Origin: JAYEJB01 sp034716415
Lineage (GTDB): Bacteria; Patescibacteriota; Patescibacteriia; SG8-24
Reading direction: 5' to 3'
Length of the DNA: 11,987 nucleotides
Assembly: GCA_034716415.1 (NCBI GenBank)
Contig: JAYEJB010000045.1
Span: 1-11,987, forward strand
Of this stretch, positions 1 through 5,901 are shown piece after piece. Each line of letters begins with the position of its first letter. Within the stretch, counting starts at the first letter, position 1. Made by a program: the position numbers and the translations under genes. The notes beneath the pieces were generated by a model that saw only the letters and a list, made by a program, of their open reading frames with translations, made no database searches and had not been told where the DNA came from.

Positions 1-230
1 CGGGGGACGCGGCAATCCCGTCCCCCGGCTCGCGGGCCGGGGTCCTCGCAATGACAGGGTGGGGGACGGGATTGCCGCGTCCCCCGGCTCGCGGGCCGGG
101 GTCCTCGCAATGACAGGGTGGGGGACGGGATTGCCGCGTCGCTCCGCTCCTCGCAATGACAGGGTGGGGGACGGGATTGCCGCGTCGCTCCGCTCCTCGC
201 AATGACAAAGTGAGAGACACACCGCCCCTA
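1..230. repeat. tandem array of 'CGCAATGACA' palindromic repeats
   Basis: Four tandem units are visible, each ending in CTCGCAATGACA. The CGCAATGACA cores lie at 47-56, 106-115, 152-161 and 198-207, giving periods of 59, 46 and 46 bp. Units start with GGGGGACGGGATTGCCGCGTC. Units 1 and 2 carry a longer GC-rich middle (CCCCCGGCTCGCGGGCC) where units 3 and 4 have GCTCCGCTC. This is the common 'GTCATTGCGAG...GCAATCCCGTC' type of dispersed bacterial repeat. I see no gene in it. The core of unit 1 is inverted relative to unit 2. The array continues into the left window edge. Confidence 0.85.
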
Positions 231-231
231 T

Positions 232-305
232 TGTCATTGCGAGCATAGCGAAGCAATCCCGTCGGGGGTTGTTCCTCTCGGCTTAGGGGCGGGGCCGCAA
301 TGACA
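232..305. repeat. single palindromic repeat copy with 10 bp terminal inverted repeats
   Basis: Starts with TGTCATTGCG (232-241) and ends with its exact reverse complement CGCAATGACA (296-305). The left half, TGTCATTGCGAGC followed by AGCGAAGCAATCCCGTC, is the reverse orientation of the tandem units to its left, so this copy faces the array. It ends 20 bp beyond the polymerase X stop codon and could fold at the 3' end of that transcript, though no T-run follows directly. Confidence 0.75.
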
Positions 306-325
306 GATTGCATGGGTTTTTTGTA

Positions 326-2083
326 TCAACGTCGTTTTGACTTGGCCGTTTTCAGCCATTTTAACAGGGAATCGACCTTTCTCGTGTTCAGCACGTCGCG
401 TTTTTTGGTCCAGCCGCGACGGGCGATAGCAACTCCCAAGTCCAGGAATTCAAGATGGTCGGGGTGATGCGCGTCCGTGTCTATGACGAGTTTCACGCCC
501 CGCTTCACCGCCATGCGCACGTGAACGTCACGTAAATCGCTACGGTTCGGGTAGGCGTCGATCTCCATTGCGGTTCCGGTCGTCTTGGCCGTTTTCAATA
601 TTTTTTCGATGTCGATGTCGTATGGATCGCGTCGGTGTATGATGCGGCCGGTCGGGTGGAAGAACGCGTCGACATGAGGGTTCTTCATCGCACGGATCAT
701 GCGTGCGGTCTGTTCTTCGCGTGACAGTCTGAAGCTGGAATGGATGGCGACGCCGACGAAGTCGAGCTTGGCGAGCGCCGTATCGCTGATATCGAGTCGA
801 CCGTTCTTCATCACGTTCACCTCTGCGCCCTTGAGTATCATGAAGTCGAGGCCTTCCTCGGCGAGTTTCGCGTTCACGCGGGCTATCTCTTTGGCCTGTT
901 TGGCGAGTTTTCGCTCATCGAGTCCGCCCGCCATGACCAAGGTCTTGGTGTGATCGGTGATGGCGATGTATTCAAGTCCGAGTTTTATCGCCGCGCGCGC
1001 CATATCTTCGATGGACGCCGCGCCGTCGGACCAGTCGGTCTGCGTCTGCAGATCGCCGCGCACACTGCCGTACGTGATGATATCGGGGAGTTTGTCTTTC
1101 ATTGCCGCTTCGACTTCGCCTGACGCGGTCCGGAGTTCGGGTTCGATGTACGGCAGGTCGAGTGCGCGATAGACGTTTTTCTCCGTGCGCGCGGCGAGTC
1201 TGCGTTTGCCGCGCCATAGTCCGTATTCGTTAAGTTTCAGTCCTTTCTCGCCGGCCATCTTGCGGATGACGACGTTATGATCCTTACTGCCGGTGAAATG
1301 CTGGAGTGCGGCGCCGAAGACGTCATCCGGCACGATCAGCAGGTCGCAAGTCATGCCGTTCTTGAGAAGCGCGGTTAGGTTTCTGCGACCTCGTTTGAGC
1401 ACCTTCCTCACTTCGTCGAATTCCGCGAACGTGTCCATCGCTTTCTTCGGTTGTGATGTGGTGATGACCATGTCGATGTCGCCGACGGTTTCCTTGCGCC
1501 GTCGTACTGATCCGGCGGTCACGGCATGCTTAACGCCCGGCGTCGATTTCAGTTTCCGTTCGAGCTCCCGCGTGAGCGGCAGGACATCAGCGAGAATCCG
1601 TCGCTCCCCGGCTTTCTTCAGCATGGCGATGCCTTTCATGATCTTCTCTTCGCTTTTCTCGCCGAAGCCCGGTAAAGCGCTGACCTTGCCGGCTCGCGCG
1701 GCCCGTTCGAGGTCTTTGATCGTCTCTACTTTCAGCTTGTCGTACAGCACCTTCACCTTTTTCGGTCCGAGATCCCGGATGGAGATTAGTTCCAGCGTCT
1801 CTTCCGGCATTTTGGCGCGGCAGGTCTTGTATTCCTTGAAGTCGCCCCTGTTCATCAGGTCCTCGATGTGTCCGGCGATGGCCTTGCCGATACCCGGGAT
1901 AGCGATGAGCGCCTTCTGACCGTCGCGTTTCAGGATGGCGGTCGCGTCTTCGCCGAGAGTCTCCAATGAATCAGCGGCGCGTTCGTAAGCGGCGGGCTTG
2001 AAAGATACGCCTTCCATTTCGTAACAGACAGCCATAGCGCGCAGGATGTCGGCGATTTCACGGTTGGTGTGTTTCTTTGCCAT
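326..2083 (-). CDS. polX: DNA polymerase X family protein with C-terminal PHP domain
   Basis: 585 aa, the usual length for bacterial PolX, which fills short gaps in base-excision repair. The PHP domain in characterised members gives 3'-5' exonuclease or AP-endonuclease activity. Seen in order: an N-terminal helical domain (1-55); helix-hairpin-helix motifs IPGIGKAIAGHI (62-73), DLGPKKVKVL (104-113) and LPGFGEKSEEKI (137-148); the nucleotidyltransferase site GSVRRR (191-196) with metal-binding D202 and D204 (GDIDMVI) and D247 (CDLLIV); and FTGSKDHN (263-270). The PHP domain runs from about 338 to 575, with TDH (376-378), GAEVNV (419-424), IHSS (447-450), FHPTGR (475-480) and DTDAHH (535-540). 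The first metal motif, normally H/QxH, reads QTQ (346-348). The ATG at 2083 has no clear Shine-Dalgarno sequence; the upstream TACAAT may mean a very short leader. Family assignment is firm, exact activity is not. Confidence 0.95.
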   Translation of the reverse strand: MAKKHTNREIADILRAMAVCYEMEGVSFKPAAYERAADSLETLGEDATAILKRDGQKALIAIPGIGKAIAGHIEDLMNRGDFKEYKTCRAKMPEETLELISIRDLGPKKVKVLYDKLKVETIKDLERAARAGKVSALPGFGEKSEEKIMKGIAMLKKAGERRILADVLPLTRELERKLKSTPGVKHAVTAGSVRRRKETVGDIDMVITTSQPKKAMDTFAEFDEVRKVLKRGRRNLTALLKNGMTCDLLIVPDDVFGAALQHFTGSKDHNVVIRKMAGEKGLKLNEYGLWRGKRRLAARTEKNVYRALDLPYIEPELRTASGEVEAAMKDKLPDIITYGSVRGDLQTQTDWSDGAASIEDMARAAIKLGLEYIAITDHTKTLVMAGGLDERKLAKQAKEIARVNAKLAEEGLDFMILKGAEVNVMKNGRLDISDTALAKLDFVGVAIHSSFRLSREEQTARMIRAMKNPHVDAFFHPTGRIIHRRDPYDIDIEKILKTAKTTGTAMEIDAYPNRSDLRDVHVRMAVKRGVKLVIDTDAHHPDHLEFLDLGVAIARRGWTKKRDVLNTRKVDSLLKWLKTAKSKRR

Positions 2084-2099
2084 ATGCGGTCATTGTAAC

Positions 2100-2134
2100 A
2101 AAAAACCCGCTTCGCGTTTAAACGCGTCGCGGGT
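2100..2134 (-). terminator. intrinsic terminator after the Asp-repeat lipoprotein gene
   Basis: On the minus strand ACCCGC (2134-2129) pairs with GCGGGT (2110-2105). The perfect palindrome CGCGTTTAAACGCG lies inside the hairpin and a run of six T follows. It lies 25 bp after the lipoprotein stop codon and just before the polX start, so it separates the two genes. Confidence 0.8.
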
Positions 2135-2158
2135 AGGGGTGACCGATGTCGTCGGTCG

Positions 2159-2950
2159 TCAGTTACAGCAGAACTCGGGGCTGTCGCCGTGTCGTTCGTG
2201 CGCTCGCACTGCCGGGGCGCCGACGCAGATCCAATGGGCGTTTTCCGGATTGCCTGGCGGGACATGGCAGACGAGTGCCTTGCCCTCGCGACAGATCGGC
2301 ATGTCGCAGTCACTATCGCCGTCGGTGTCACCGTCAACGTCAGTGTCCGCGTCGACATCGACGTCACAGTCGACATCACCGTCGATATCGCCATCGACAT
2401 CGCCGTCAACGTCACCGTCGACATCTCCGTCGACATCGCCGTCCGCGTCGCCGTCTCCGCCGTCGGGCGGGTCTTCGCATTCGCCGACATTATCGCCGTG
2501 CTCCAGCAGAAGATCGACGTCGTCCGGGTGCACGTAATCCTCGTACGGTTCACCGCCGTCATTAGGATGGATGCACATCAGGACATACTCGACCGGCGGA
2601 CAGTCCGGGCAGTCGGGACATTCGCAGTCACCGTCCGCGTCACCATCGACATCGCCGTCGACGTCACCGTCCGCGTCACCGTCCGCGTCGCCATCGACAT
2701 CGCCGTCGACGTCACCGTCCGCGTCACCGTCAGCTTCGCCGTCGCAGTCGCCCCAGCATTCCCAGTCTCCGTCATCACCGACGGGCGGCGGATTCCTGTC
2801 GCAGTCGCCCCAGCATTCCCAGCCGCCGCAATCGCCGAAGACCGGATTGTCTTCATCCGGGTCTTCCTCGTTGGGATACATGCTGCACGCAACCGAGAGC
2901 ATCAAGGCCCCGACCGACAGCATCATCATAATCCTGGACAACCTGTTCAC
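2159..2950 (-). CDS. Asp-repeat secreted lipoprotein with two Cys/His 'CHxPPG...HGD' modules
   Basis: 263 aa. The N-terminus is a signal peptide (basic NRLSR, then a hydrophobic stretch to 21) ending in LSVAC, a somewhat unusual lipobox with acylation predicted at Cys22. A Cys/Trp segment WECWGDCD occurs twice (44-51, 63-70). Two long acidic arrays of DGDxDGD type follow at 70-109 and 163-216, the spacing seen in calcium-binding loops such as dockerin or thrombospondin type 3 repeats. The C-terminus (227-261) has CHVPPGNPENAH...HGD...C, a module found in other secreted bacterial proteins. Residues 124-158 (CIHP...LLLEHGDNVGEC) look like a degenerate second copy. The GTG start is supported by a strong GAAAGGAGG. 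Calcium binding is inferred; the overall function is unknown. It is likely surface-exposed or envelope-anchored. Confidence 0.85.
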   Translation of the reverse strand: MNRLSRIMMMLSVGALMLSVACSMYPNEEDPDEDNPVFGDCGGWECWGDCDRNPPPVGDDGDWECWGDCDGEADGDADGDVDGDVDGDADGDADGDVDGDVDGDADGDCECPDCPDCPPVEYVLMCIHPNDGGEPYEDYVHPDDVDLLLEHGDNVGECEDPPDGGDGDADGDVDGDVDGDVDGDVDGDIDGDVDCDVDVDADTDVDGDTDGDSDCDMPICREGKALVCHVPPGNPENAHWICVGAPAVRAHERHGDSPEFCCN

Positions 2951-2956
2951 TATTGG

Positions 2957-2965
2957 CCTCCTTTC
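2957..2965 (-). promoter_or_regulatory. strong ribosome binding site that fixes the GTG start
   Basis: GAAAGGAGG on the minus strand ends 6 bases before the GTG at 2950. It is one of the few strong Shine-Dalgarno sequences in the window and matches the one in front of the SPFH-like gene (context CTTGAAAGGAGG in both). Confidence 0.85.
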
Positions 2966-2980
2966 AAGGTCCGAAGCGGT

Positions 2981-3009
2981 ACCTTAACCGAAAAAAGGCC
3001 TTGTGTCAA
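2981..3009 (-). promoter_or_regulatory. probable promoter of the lipoprotein gene
   Basis: TTGACA (3009-3004), a 17 bp spacer containing CTTTTTT, then a weak TAAGGT (2986-2981). The -35 box is formed by the end of the palindromic element (GGGGTTGACA). The layout matches the promoter proposed in front of the SPFH-like gene. The -10 is poor, with three of six consensus bases. Confidence 0.5.
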
Positions 3010-3115
3010 CCCCGTTAGAAGTATTCGGCATGAACGCGCCGACGTAGGGCTAGAGTAATCCATACCAAGCCCTGCCGGGTACTCGCTTATGACGAAAACT
3101 TCTAACGGGGTCAAG
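3005..3115. repeat. palindromic element, copy A (ends in ACCCCGTTAGAAGT)
   Basis: The left end reads GTCAACCCCGTTAGAAGTATTCG and the right end is the reverse complement of TTGACCCCGTTAGAAGTTTTCG. The inner arms around AGGGCT/AGCCCT pair imperfectly. The same ends occur in copy B at 9336-9445. It has no ORF, so it is a MITE- or REP-like element, not an insertion sequence. On the minus strand it begins 25 bp after the phosphatase stop and is followed by CTTTTTT, so it could also end that transcript. Confidence 0.8.
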
Positions 3116-3140
3116 ACCCTCTTTTATCAGGCTGTTGAAC

Positions 3141-3617
3141 CTATCCGATCAACGATTCCAGGAATTCCATCTGGCTGTCTTCTAGGTGGACACCAGGTTT
3201 CTTGCTTTTGATATGCGCCACCGCTTCATCCGGTGTCATACCCCGTTTTCTGATCAGGTAGGCCGCGTAGAAAGTCGGCGCCCTGCCTTGTCCGTTCTTG
3301 CAGTGGATGTAGACTTTTTTGCCTCGTGCCAGCATTTCCTCGAGTGCGGCGATTCCTGTCTCCGCGGCGTCGCGTGTCGGTGGGGTGTGATCTTTGGTCG
3401 GCAGCCAGACGAATGACTCAACACCGAAAGGCTGGTCCAACTTTTCGCCCTCCAGTGAGATATCCGCTGTGATATCCTTGTCGATGAGTTCCATGTCGAA
3501 GTGCGCCGCACAGCAGGCGTTTGTTCCGATATATATCTGGTCGTCTATCTGGGTGTATTCGAATTTTGGCTGTCCGGCTTCGTGCTTCGGTATCGCGTTC
3601 GCATCGTCGTTCCTCAT
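3141..3617 (-). CDS. dual-specificity / tyrosine-type protein phosphatase
   Basis: 158 aa, about the size of a minimal dual-specificity phosphatase domain. The P-loop is HCKNGQGRAP (105-114) with nucleophile Cys106 and phosphate-binding Arg112; VYI before it is the usual core strand. The likely general acid is Asp76 in WLPTKDHTPP, about 30 residues upstream as expected. Family members remove phosphate from phosphotyrosine or phosphoserine/threonine, and some act on other phospho-substrates. The residue after the P-loop arginine is Ala instead of the usual Ser/Thr. There is no signal peptide, so it is probably cytoplasmic. The ATG at 3617 has no good Shine-Dalgarno sequence. It diverges from the DUF389 unit. 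Confidence 0.9.
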   Translation of the reverse strand: MRNDDANAIPKHEAGQPKFEYTQIDDQIYIGTNACCAAHFDMELIDKDITADISLEGEKLDQPFGVESFVWLPTKDHTPPTRDAAETGIAALEEMLARGKKVYIHCKNGQGRAPTFYAAYLIRKRGMTPDEAVAHIKSKKPGVHLEDSQMEFLESLIG

Positions 3618-3642
3618 ATGAATAGCGTTAATTTACGGCAGA

Positions 3643-3670
3643 AGTATACCAGCACGCGGACTATTGGAAA
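3643..3670 (-). promoter_or_regulatory. putative promoter of the phosphatase gene
   Basis: Minus strand: TTTCCA (3670-3665), 16 bp spacer, TATACT (3648-3643) preceded by TGG, an extended -10. It lies about 25 bp upstream of the ATG at 3617. Confidence 0.5.
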
Positions 3671-3690
3671 AAGCGCGAGTCAGGACCTCA

Positions 3691-3699
3691 TGTTATAAT
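3691..3699 (+). promoter_or_regulatory. extended -10 promoter of the small membrane protein / DUF389 unit
   Basis: TGTTATAAT is a perfect extended -10 (TGn plus TATAAT). No good -35 is seen at the usual distance, as is common for extended -10 promoters. It lies 41 bp before the ATG at 3741. Confidence 0.65.
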
Positions 3700-3740
3700 G
3701 ATCATGAGATGAAAAGATCGAATTAACGTCGGGAGCAATT

Positions 3741-3959
3741 ATGTTTTGGGATCAATTGGCAATGACCATGGACATAGTAGGTAAAGTATTGATTTCTTGG
3801 ACCGTCCTGCGGGTCCACTATAAGCTTATGAAGGAACATGGCGTGGATGCAGTGGTCGACAAGGAAATCAGGACCGAGGAGATGCTGGGCGTCTTAGCGA
3901 TTTTCTTGATGGTCGGCGCCTATGTCCTTAAGATGTCGCTGAGCGTCGGTTATCTATAA
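3741..3959 (+). CDS. small two-helix membrane protein
   Basis: 72 aa. Two hydrophobic segments at about 7-27 and 47-67 flank a charged loop (KLMKEHGVDAVVDKEIRTEE). I do not recognise the family. GGGAG lies 5 bases before the ATG. The gene follows a clear extended -10 and ends six bases before the DUF389 gene, so the two are almost certainly co-transcribed. Its product may be a partner or accessory of the DUF389 membrane protein, which is inference from position only. Confidence 0.75.
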   Translation: MFWDQLAMTMDIVGKVLISWTVLRVHYKLMKEHGVDAVVDKEIRTEEMLGVLAIFLMVGAYVLKMSLSVGYL

Positions 3960-3965
3960 AGCGGT

Positions 3966-4676
3966 ATGAGCAATATGAAGAAAAAGAAAATCCTCTCCCT
4001 GTCCGCCGATCAGCGCAAATCCGCGCTCGATTCGTTATTGGATGTCACTTTGTTGACGCCGGATTACGTCCTGACACTCACGTTGTCGGTGATAATCGTC
4101 GTTGTCGGCCTCTTGATCGACAGTGCTTCGGTGATCATCGGCGGGATGGTCGTGGCTCCGTTATTGTCGCCGATACTGGCGCTCGCCATGGGCGTGATAC
4201 TTCAGGACTTCAAGATGATGAAACGGGCGATAAAGACACTGGCGATTTCGGTCGGTGTAATCGTCCTGTTGGCGATTTTCCTGACGTTGTTCTCGAGCGG
4301 GGGAATAACGGAAGAGATAGCTGAGCGCTCCGCCGCCTCGCTGGCTCATATGATAATCGCGATGTCCGCGGGCGTGCTCGCGGCGATCTCGCTCGCGCGG
4401 CCGGACGTACCGTCGCGTCTCACGGGAATCGCGGTATCCGTGGCGCTGCTTCCGCCGATATCCGTTACCGGAATCGGGGTCGCTTTCGGTAATTGGGAAC
4501 TGGTCAGCGGTTCGTTTACGTTGTTCCTGATTAACCTGCTGGGAATCATATTCTCGGCCTTGATCGTATTTTCGTTGATGGGTTTCTCGAGGTCGCGACG
4601 TGACGCGGCCCAGATATTGAAGAAAGAAGAGAAGGAGGCTGAGGAAGAGTGGAATGAGCTGAAGTCGAAGGAGTAG
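3966..4676 (+). CDS. DUF389 family multi-pass membrane protein
   Basis: 236 aa with about six hydrophobic segments (roughly 34-52, 57-79, 90-110, 125-145, 150-175, 184-206). The DUF389 signature is clear: IIGGMVVAPLLSPILALAMG (57-76), ARPDVPSRLTGIAVSVALLP (144-163) and FLINLLGIIFSALIVF (187-202). The C-terminal tail (207-236) is charged and helical (KKEEKEAEEEWNELKSKE) and probably cytoplasmic. The family's function is not established. It is shorter than many family members, which often carry extra N- or C-terminal regions. No strong Shine-Dalgarno sequence precedes the ATG at 3966; a second ATG is at codon 4. Translation may be coupled to the preceding gene. Confidence 0.9.
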   Translation: MSNMKKKKILSLSADQRKSALDSLLDVTLLTPDYVLTLTLSVIIVVVGLLIDSASVIIGGMVVAPLLSPILALAMGVILQDFKMMKRAIKTLAISVGVIVLLAIFLTLFSSGGITEEIAERSAASLAHMIIAMSAGVLAAISLARPDVPSRLTGIAVSVALLPPISVTGIGVAFGNWELVSGSFTLFLINLLGIIFSALIVFSLMGFSRSRRDAAQILKKEEKEAEEEWNELKSKE

Positions 4677-4697
4677 CCGGTCACGAGATCAGATATC

Positions 4698-4731
4698 AAA
4701 AACCCCCGCATAACGCGGGGGTTTCGCTTTT
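4698..4731 (+). terminator. intrinsic terminator of the DUF389 unit
   Basis: Perfect 10 bp stem AAACCCCCGC (4700-4709) / GCGGGGGTTT (4715-4724) with loop ATAAC, followed by CGCTTTT. An A-run on the left may let it work in both directions, which would also suit the prepilin gene facing it. Confidence 0.85.
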
Positions 4732-4737
4732 ATCCAT

Positions 4738-4794
4738 CTCCGCAGAAATCCACGGCCTGCCTGCCGGCAGGGCTTCAGCCTGGGGAGTCTTCAT
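4738..4794. repeat. short dispersed repeat carrying a CCTGCCTGCCGGCAGG palindrome
   Basis: CTCCGCA...AA..CC...CGGC and GGAGTCTTCAT flank a palindromic block (4756-4771). The same flanking words, without the palindrome, occur at 10797-10828 after rlmH. Both copies sit just downstream of a minus-strand gene. The palindrome recurs at full length at 5575-5594. Confidence 0.5.
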
Positions 4795-4799
4795 GGATG

Positions 4800-5345
4800 T
4801 TATTTCAACCTGATAAAAATGTCGTCGCAATCGTAGTCGTTGAGTCCCTGGCCGTTCGGTCCGAATGATAGGATGGCCGCGATTTCCGGCTGGGCGGGTT
4901 CAGTGGCGCAGTTCTTGTAAGGCCAATAGTCCGGATCGAAGTAGTAGGCGTTGTTCCAGGAATCCAAAGGGAGTTCGGGGAGATATGGTCCATCCCACCG
5001 CGCCACGGATTGTGAGGTCCATTGGCATCCGTCACCCTGGTCTCCGACCGACGGTCTGGCGGTCAGCGCCGCTTGCGCCGTTGACAGGTCGACTTCCGGA
5101 TTCCTGATGGACCATGGCGGACAGCCGTTCGGCCATTTTTCTGTATCTTGTTCCAGTAATAATATGGCCGTCCTGATTTTCGACAGCGTGTCTTTAGCCT
5201 TCGCCTCCTTCGCCGCTTCCCGCGCCCTGCCCATGGTCACGATGGCCAATGTCGATAACAGGCCTATGATGGATATGACTACGAGCAACTCTAATAACGT
5301 AAAACCGCGCTCTCCACTATTTGTAAAACCTCGGAAGTGCTTCAT
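4800..5345 (-). CDS. type IV pilin-like / GspG-like prepilin
   Basis: 181 aa. It has a classical class III signal: a short basic leader (MKHFRGFTNSGERG) cut before Phe15, then FTLLELLVVISIIGLLSTLA with the conserved Glu19 at mature position 5. The prepilin peptidase should cut and N-methylate at G14/F15. A helical spine follows (ARE/AKEAKAKDTLSKIRTA). The C-terminal part has features of the major pseudopilin GspG or of type II secretion pilins: LPLDSWNNAYYFDPDY (125-140) and ILSFGPNGQGLNDYDCDDIF (158-177), a region that binds calcium in GspG. Cys75, C107, C146 and C173 may form disulfides. There are no other pilus genes nearby, so this is an orphan prepilin gene. The product lies in the inner membrane or is assembled into a pilus. 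Confidence 0.9.
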   Translation of the reverse strand: MKHFRGFTNSGERGFTLLELLVVISIIGLLSTLAIVTMGRAREAAKEAKAKDTLSKIRTAILLLEQDTEKWPNGCPPWSIRNPEVDLSTAQAALTARPSVGDQGDGCQWTSQSVARWDGPYLPELPLDSWNNAYYFDPDYWPYKNCATEPAQPEIAAILSFGPNGQGLNDYDCDDIFIRLK

Positions 5346-5431
5346 AACAGGATAAGCTTACCATATCGGCTTGAGCCTCTTCAACGGTAATAATAACAAT
5401 GTTGCCCGTTCGGTTCCCGATACGACGCATC

Positions 5432-5469
5432 AAAAAAATACCGTCACCGAACGGTGACGGTATTTTTTT
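5432..5469. terminator. strong bidirectional intrinsic terminator
   Basis: Perfect 17 bp arms, AAAAAAATACCGTCACC (5432-5448) and GGTGACGGTATTTTTTT (5453-5469), with loop GAAC. A7 and T7 runs flank the GC stem, so it can work on both strands. It lies between the prepilin gene and the tRNA-Gly satellite region and would stop any minus-strand read-through from tRNA-Gly. Confidence 0.9.
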
Positions 5470-5508
5470 GCATCCCGATGTTGATTGAATTTGTTACTCA
5501 TATCAAAA

Positions 5509-5561
5509 CATCCCCCATAGCCCCACGACGCGCAAAGCGCTATGTGGGGCGACGGGGGATG
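5509..5561. repeat. long near-perfect hairpin beside the tRNA-Gly satellite
   Basis: Left arm CATCCCCCATAGCCCCAC (5509-5526) pairs with 5544-5561 at 16 of 18 positions. The loop region itself holds GCGC-AAA-GCGC (5530-5540). The right arm runs directly into the first copy of the tRNA-Gly 3' end. On the minus strand a short TTTT follows, so it could be a weak terminator. Confidence 0.65.
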
Positions 5562-5574
5562 GAGCGGGTAACGG

Positions 5575-5594
5575 CCTGCCTGCCGGCAGGCAGG
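5575..5594. repeat. 20 bp perfect palindrome inserted in a tRNA fragment
   Basis: CCTGCCTGCCGGCAGGCAGG equals its own reverse complement. Removing exactly these 20 bases restores the tRNA 3'-end sequence seen at 5758-5778 and 5902-5922. A 16 bp part of the same palindrome lies at 4756-4771. Confidence 0.85.
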
Positions 5595-5729
5595 GAATCG
5601 TCCTCGCTCCGACTCGGCACCGGGGCGCTCCGCACGCGGCGCTCACCGGTTTCCCGCCGTTGGCGGGACCCCCGCCCTCTTTAAAATGAAAGAAATGTGG
5701 CGGGGCGATTCCCGTATCATCTCTAAACC

Positions 5730-5753
5730 AAAACCGGCCTTTCGGCCGGCTTT
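5730..5753 (-). terminator. second copy of the tRNA-Gly terminator
   Basis: Identical to 5874-5897: stem CCGGCC-GAAA-GGCCGG followed by TTTT on the minus strand. It is part of the duplicated satellite unit. Confidence 0.7.
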
Positions 5754-5757
5754 GATA

Positions 5758-5901
5758 TGGAGCGGGTAACGGGAATCGTCCTCGCTCCGACTCGGCACCG
5801 GGGCGCTCCGCACGCGGCGCTCACCGGTTCGCGCCTACTCGCGCCCGTTCGATTCCCGTATCATCTCTAAACCAAAACCGGCCTTTCGGCCGGCTTTGAT
5901 A
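5758..5901 (-). repeat. tRNA-Gly satellite unit 2 (tRNA 3' end, shared block, terminator copy)
   Basis: Begins with an intact copy of the tRNA-Gly 3' end (5758-5778, TGGAGCGGGTAAC then GGGAATCG on the plus strand). It continues with the same 51 bp block as unit 1 (5779-5829), a short private part (5830-5849) and the 52 bp terminator block (5850-5901), which is joined to the real tRNA gene. Confidence 0.8.
5874..5897 (-). terminator. intrinsic terminator of tRNA-Gly
   Basis: Minus strand: AAAG-CCGGCC-GAAA-GGCCGG-TTTT, a six-pair GC stem with a stable GAAA loop, extended by A/T and G/T pairs and followed by T4GG. It starts five bases after the encoded CCA. Confidence 0.8.

Larger units (their letters stand above)
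5560..5757 (-). repeat. tRNA-Gly satellite unit 1 (tRNA 3' end, shared block, terminator copy)
   Basis: Holds a copy of the last 21 bases of the tRNA-Gly gene including CCA (5560-5600), split by a 20 bp palindrome. Next comes a 51 bp block (5601-5651) identical to 5779-5829, then a middle part found only here (5652-5705), then a 52 bp block with the tRNA terminator (5706-5757) identical to 5850-5901. There is no complete tRNA and no ORF that I would support. Confidence 0.8.

Noticed and set aside
1..230. CRISPR array
   Set aside because: Units are themselves near-identical and palindromic with no unique spacers of constant length and no cas genes.
2189..3058. 289-codon plus-strand frame with VTVDIAVD-type repeats
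   Set aside because: It is the antisense reading of the Asp-repeat DNA; the minus strand has a signal peptide and strong ribosome binding site.
5454..5684. 76-codon plus-strand frame through the satellite region
   Set aside because: It crosses a terminator, a hairpin and a tRNA fragment; not a plausible gene.
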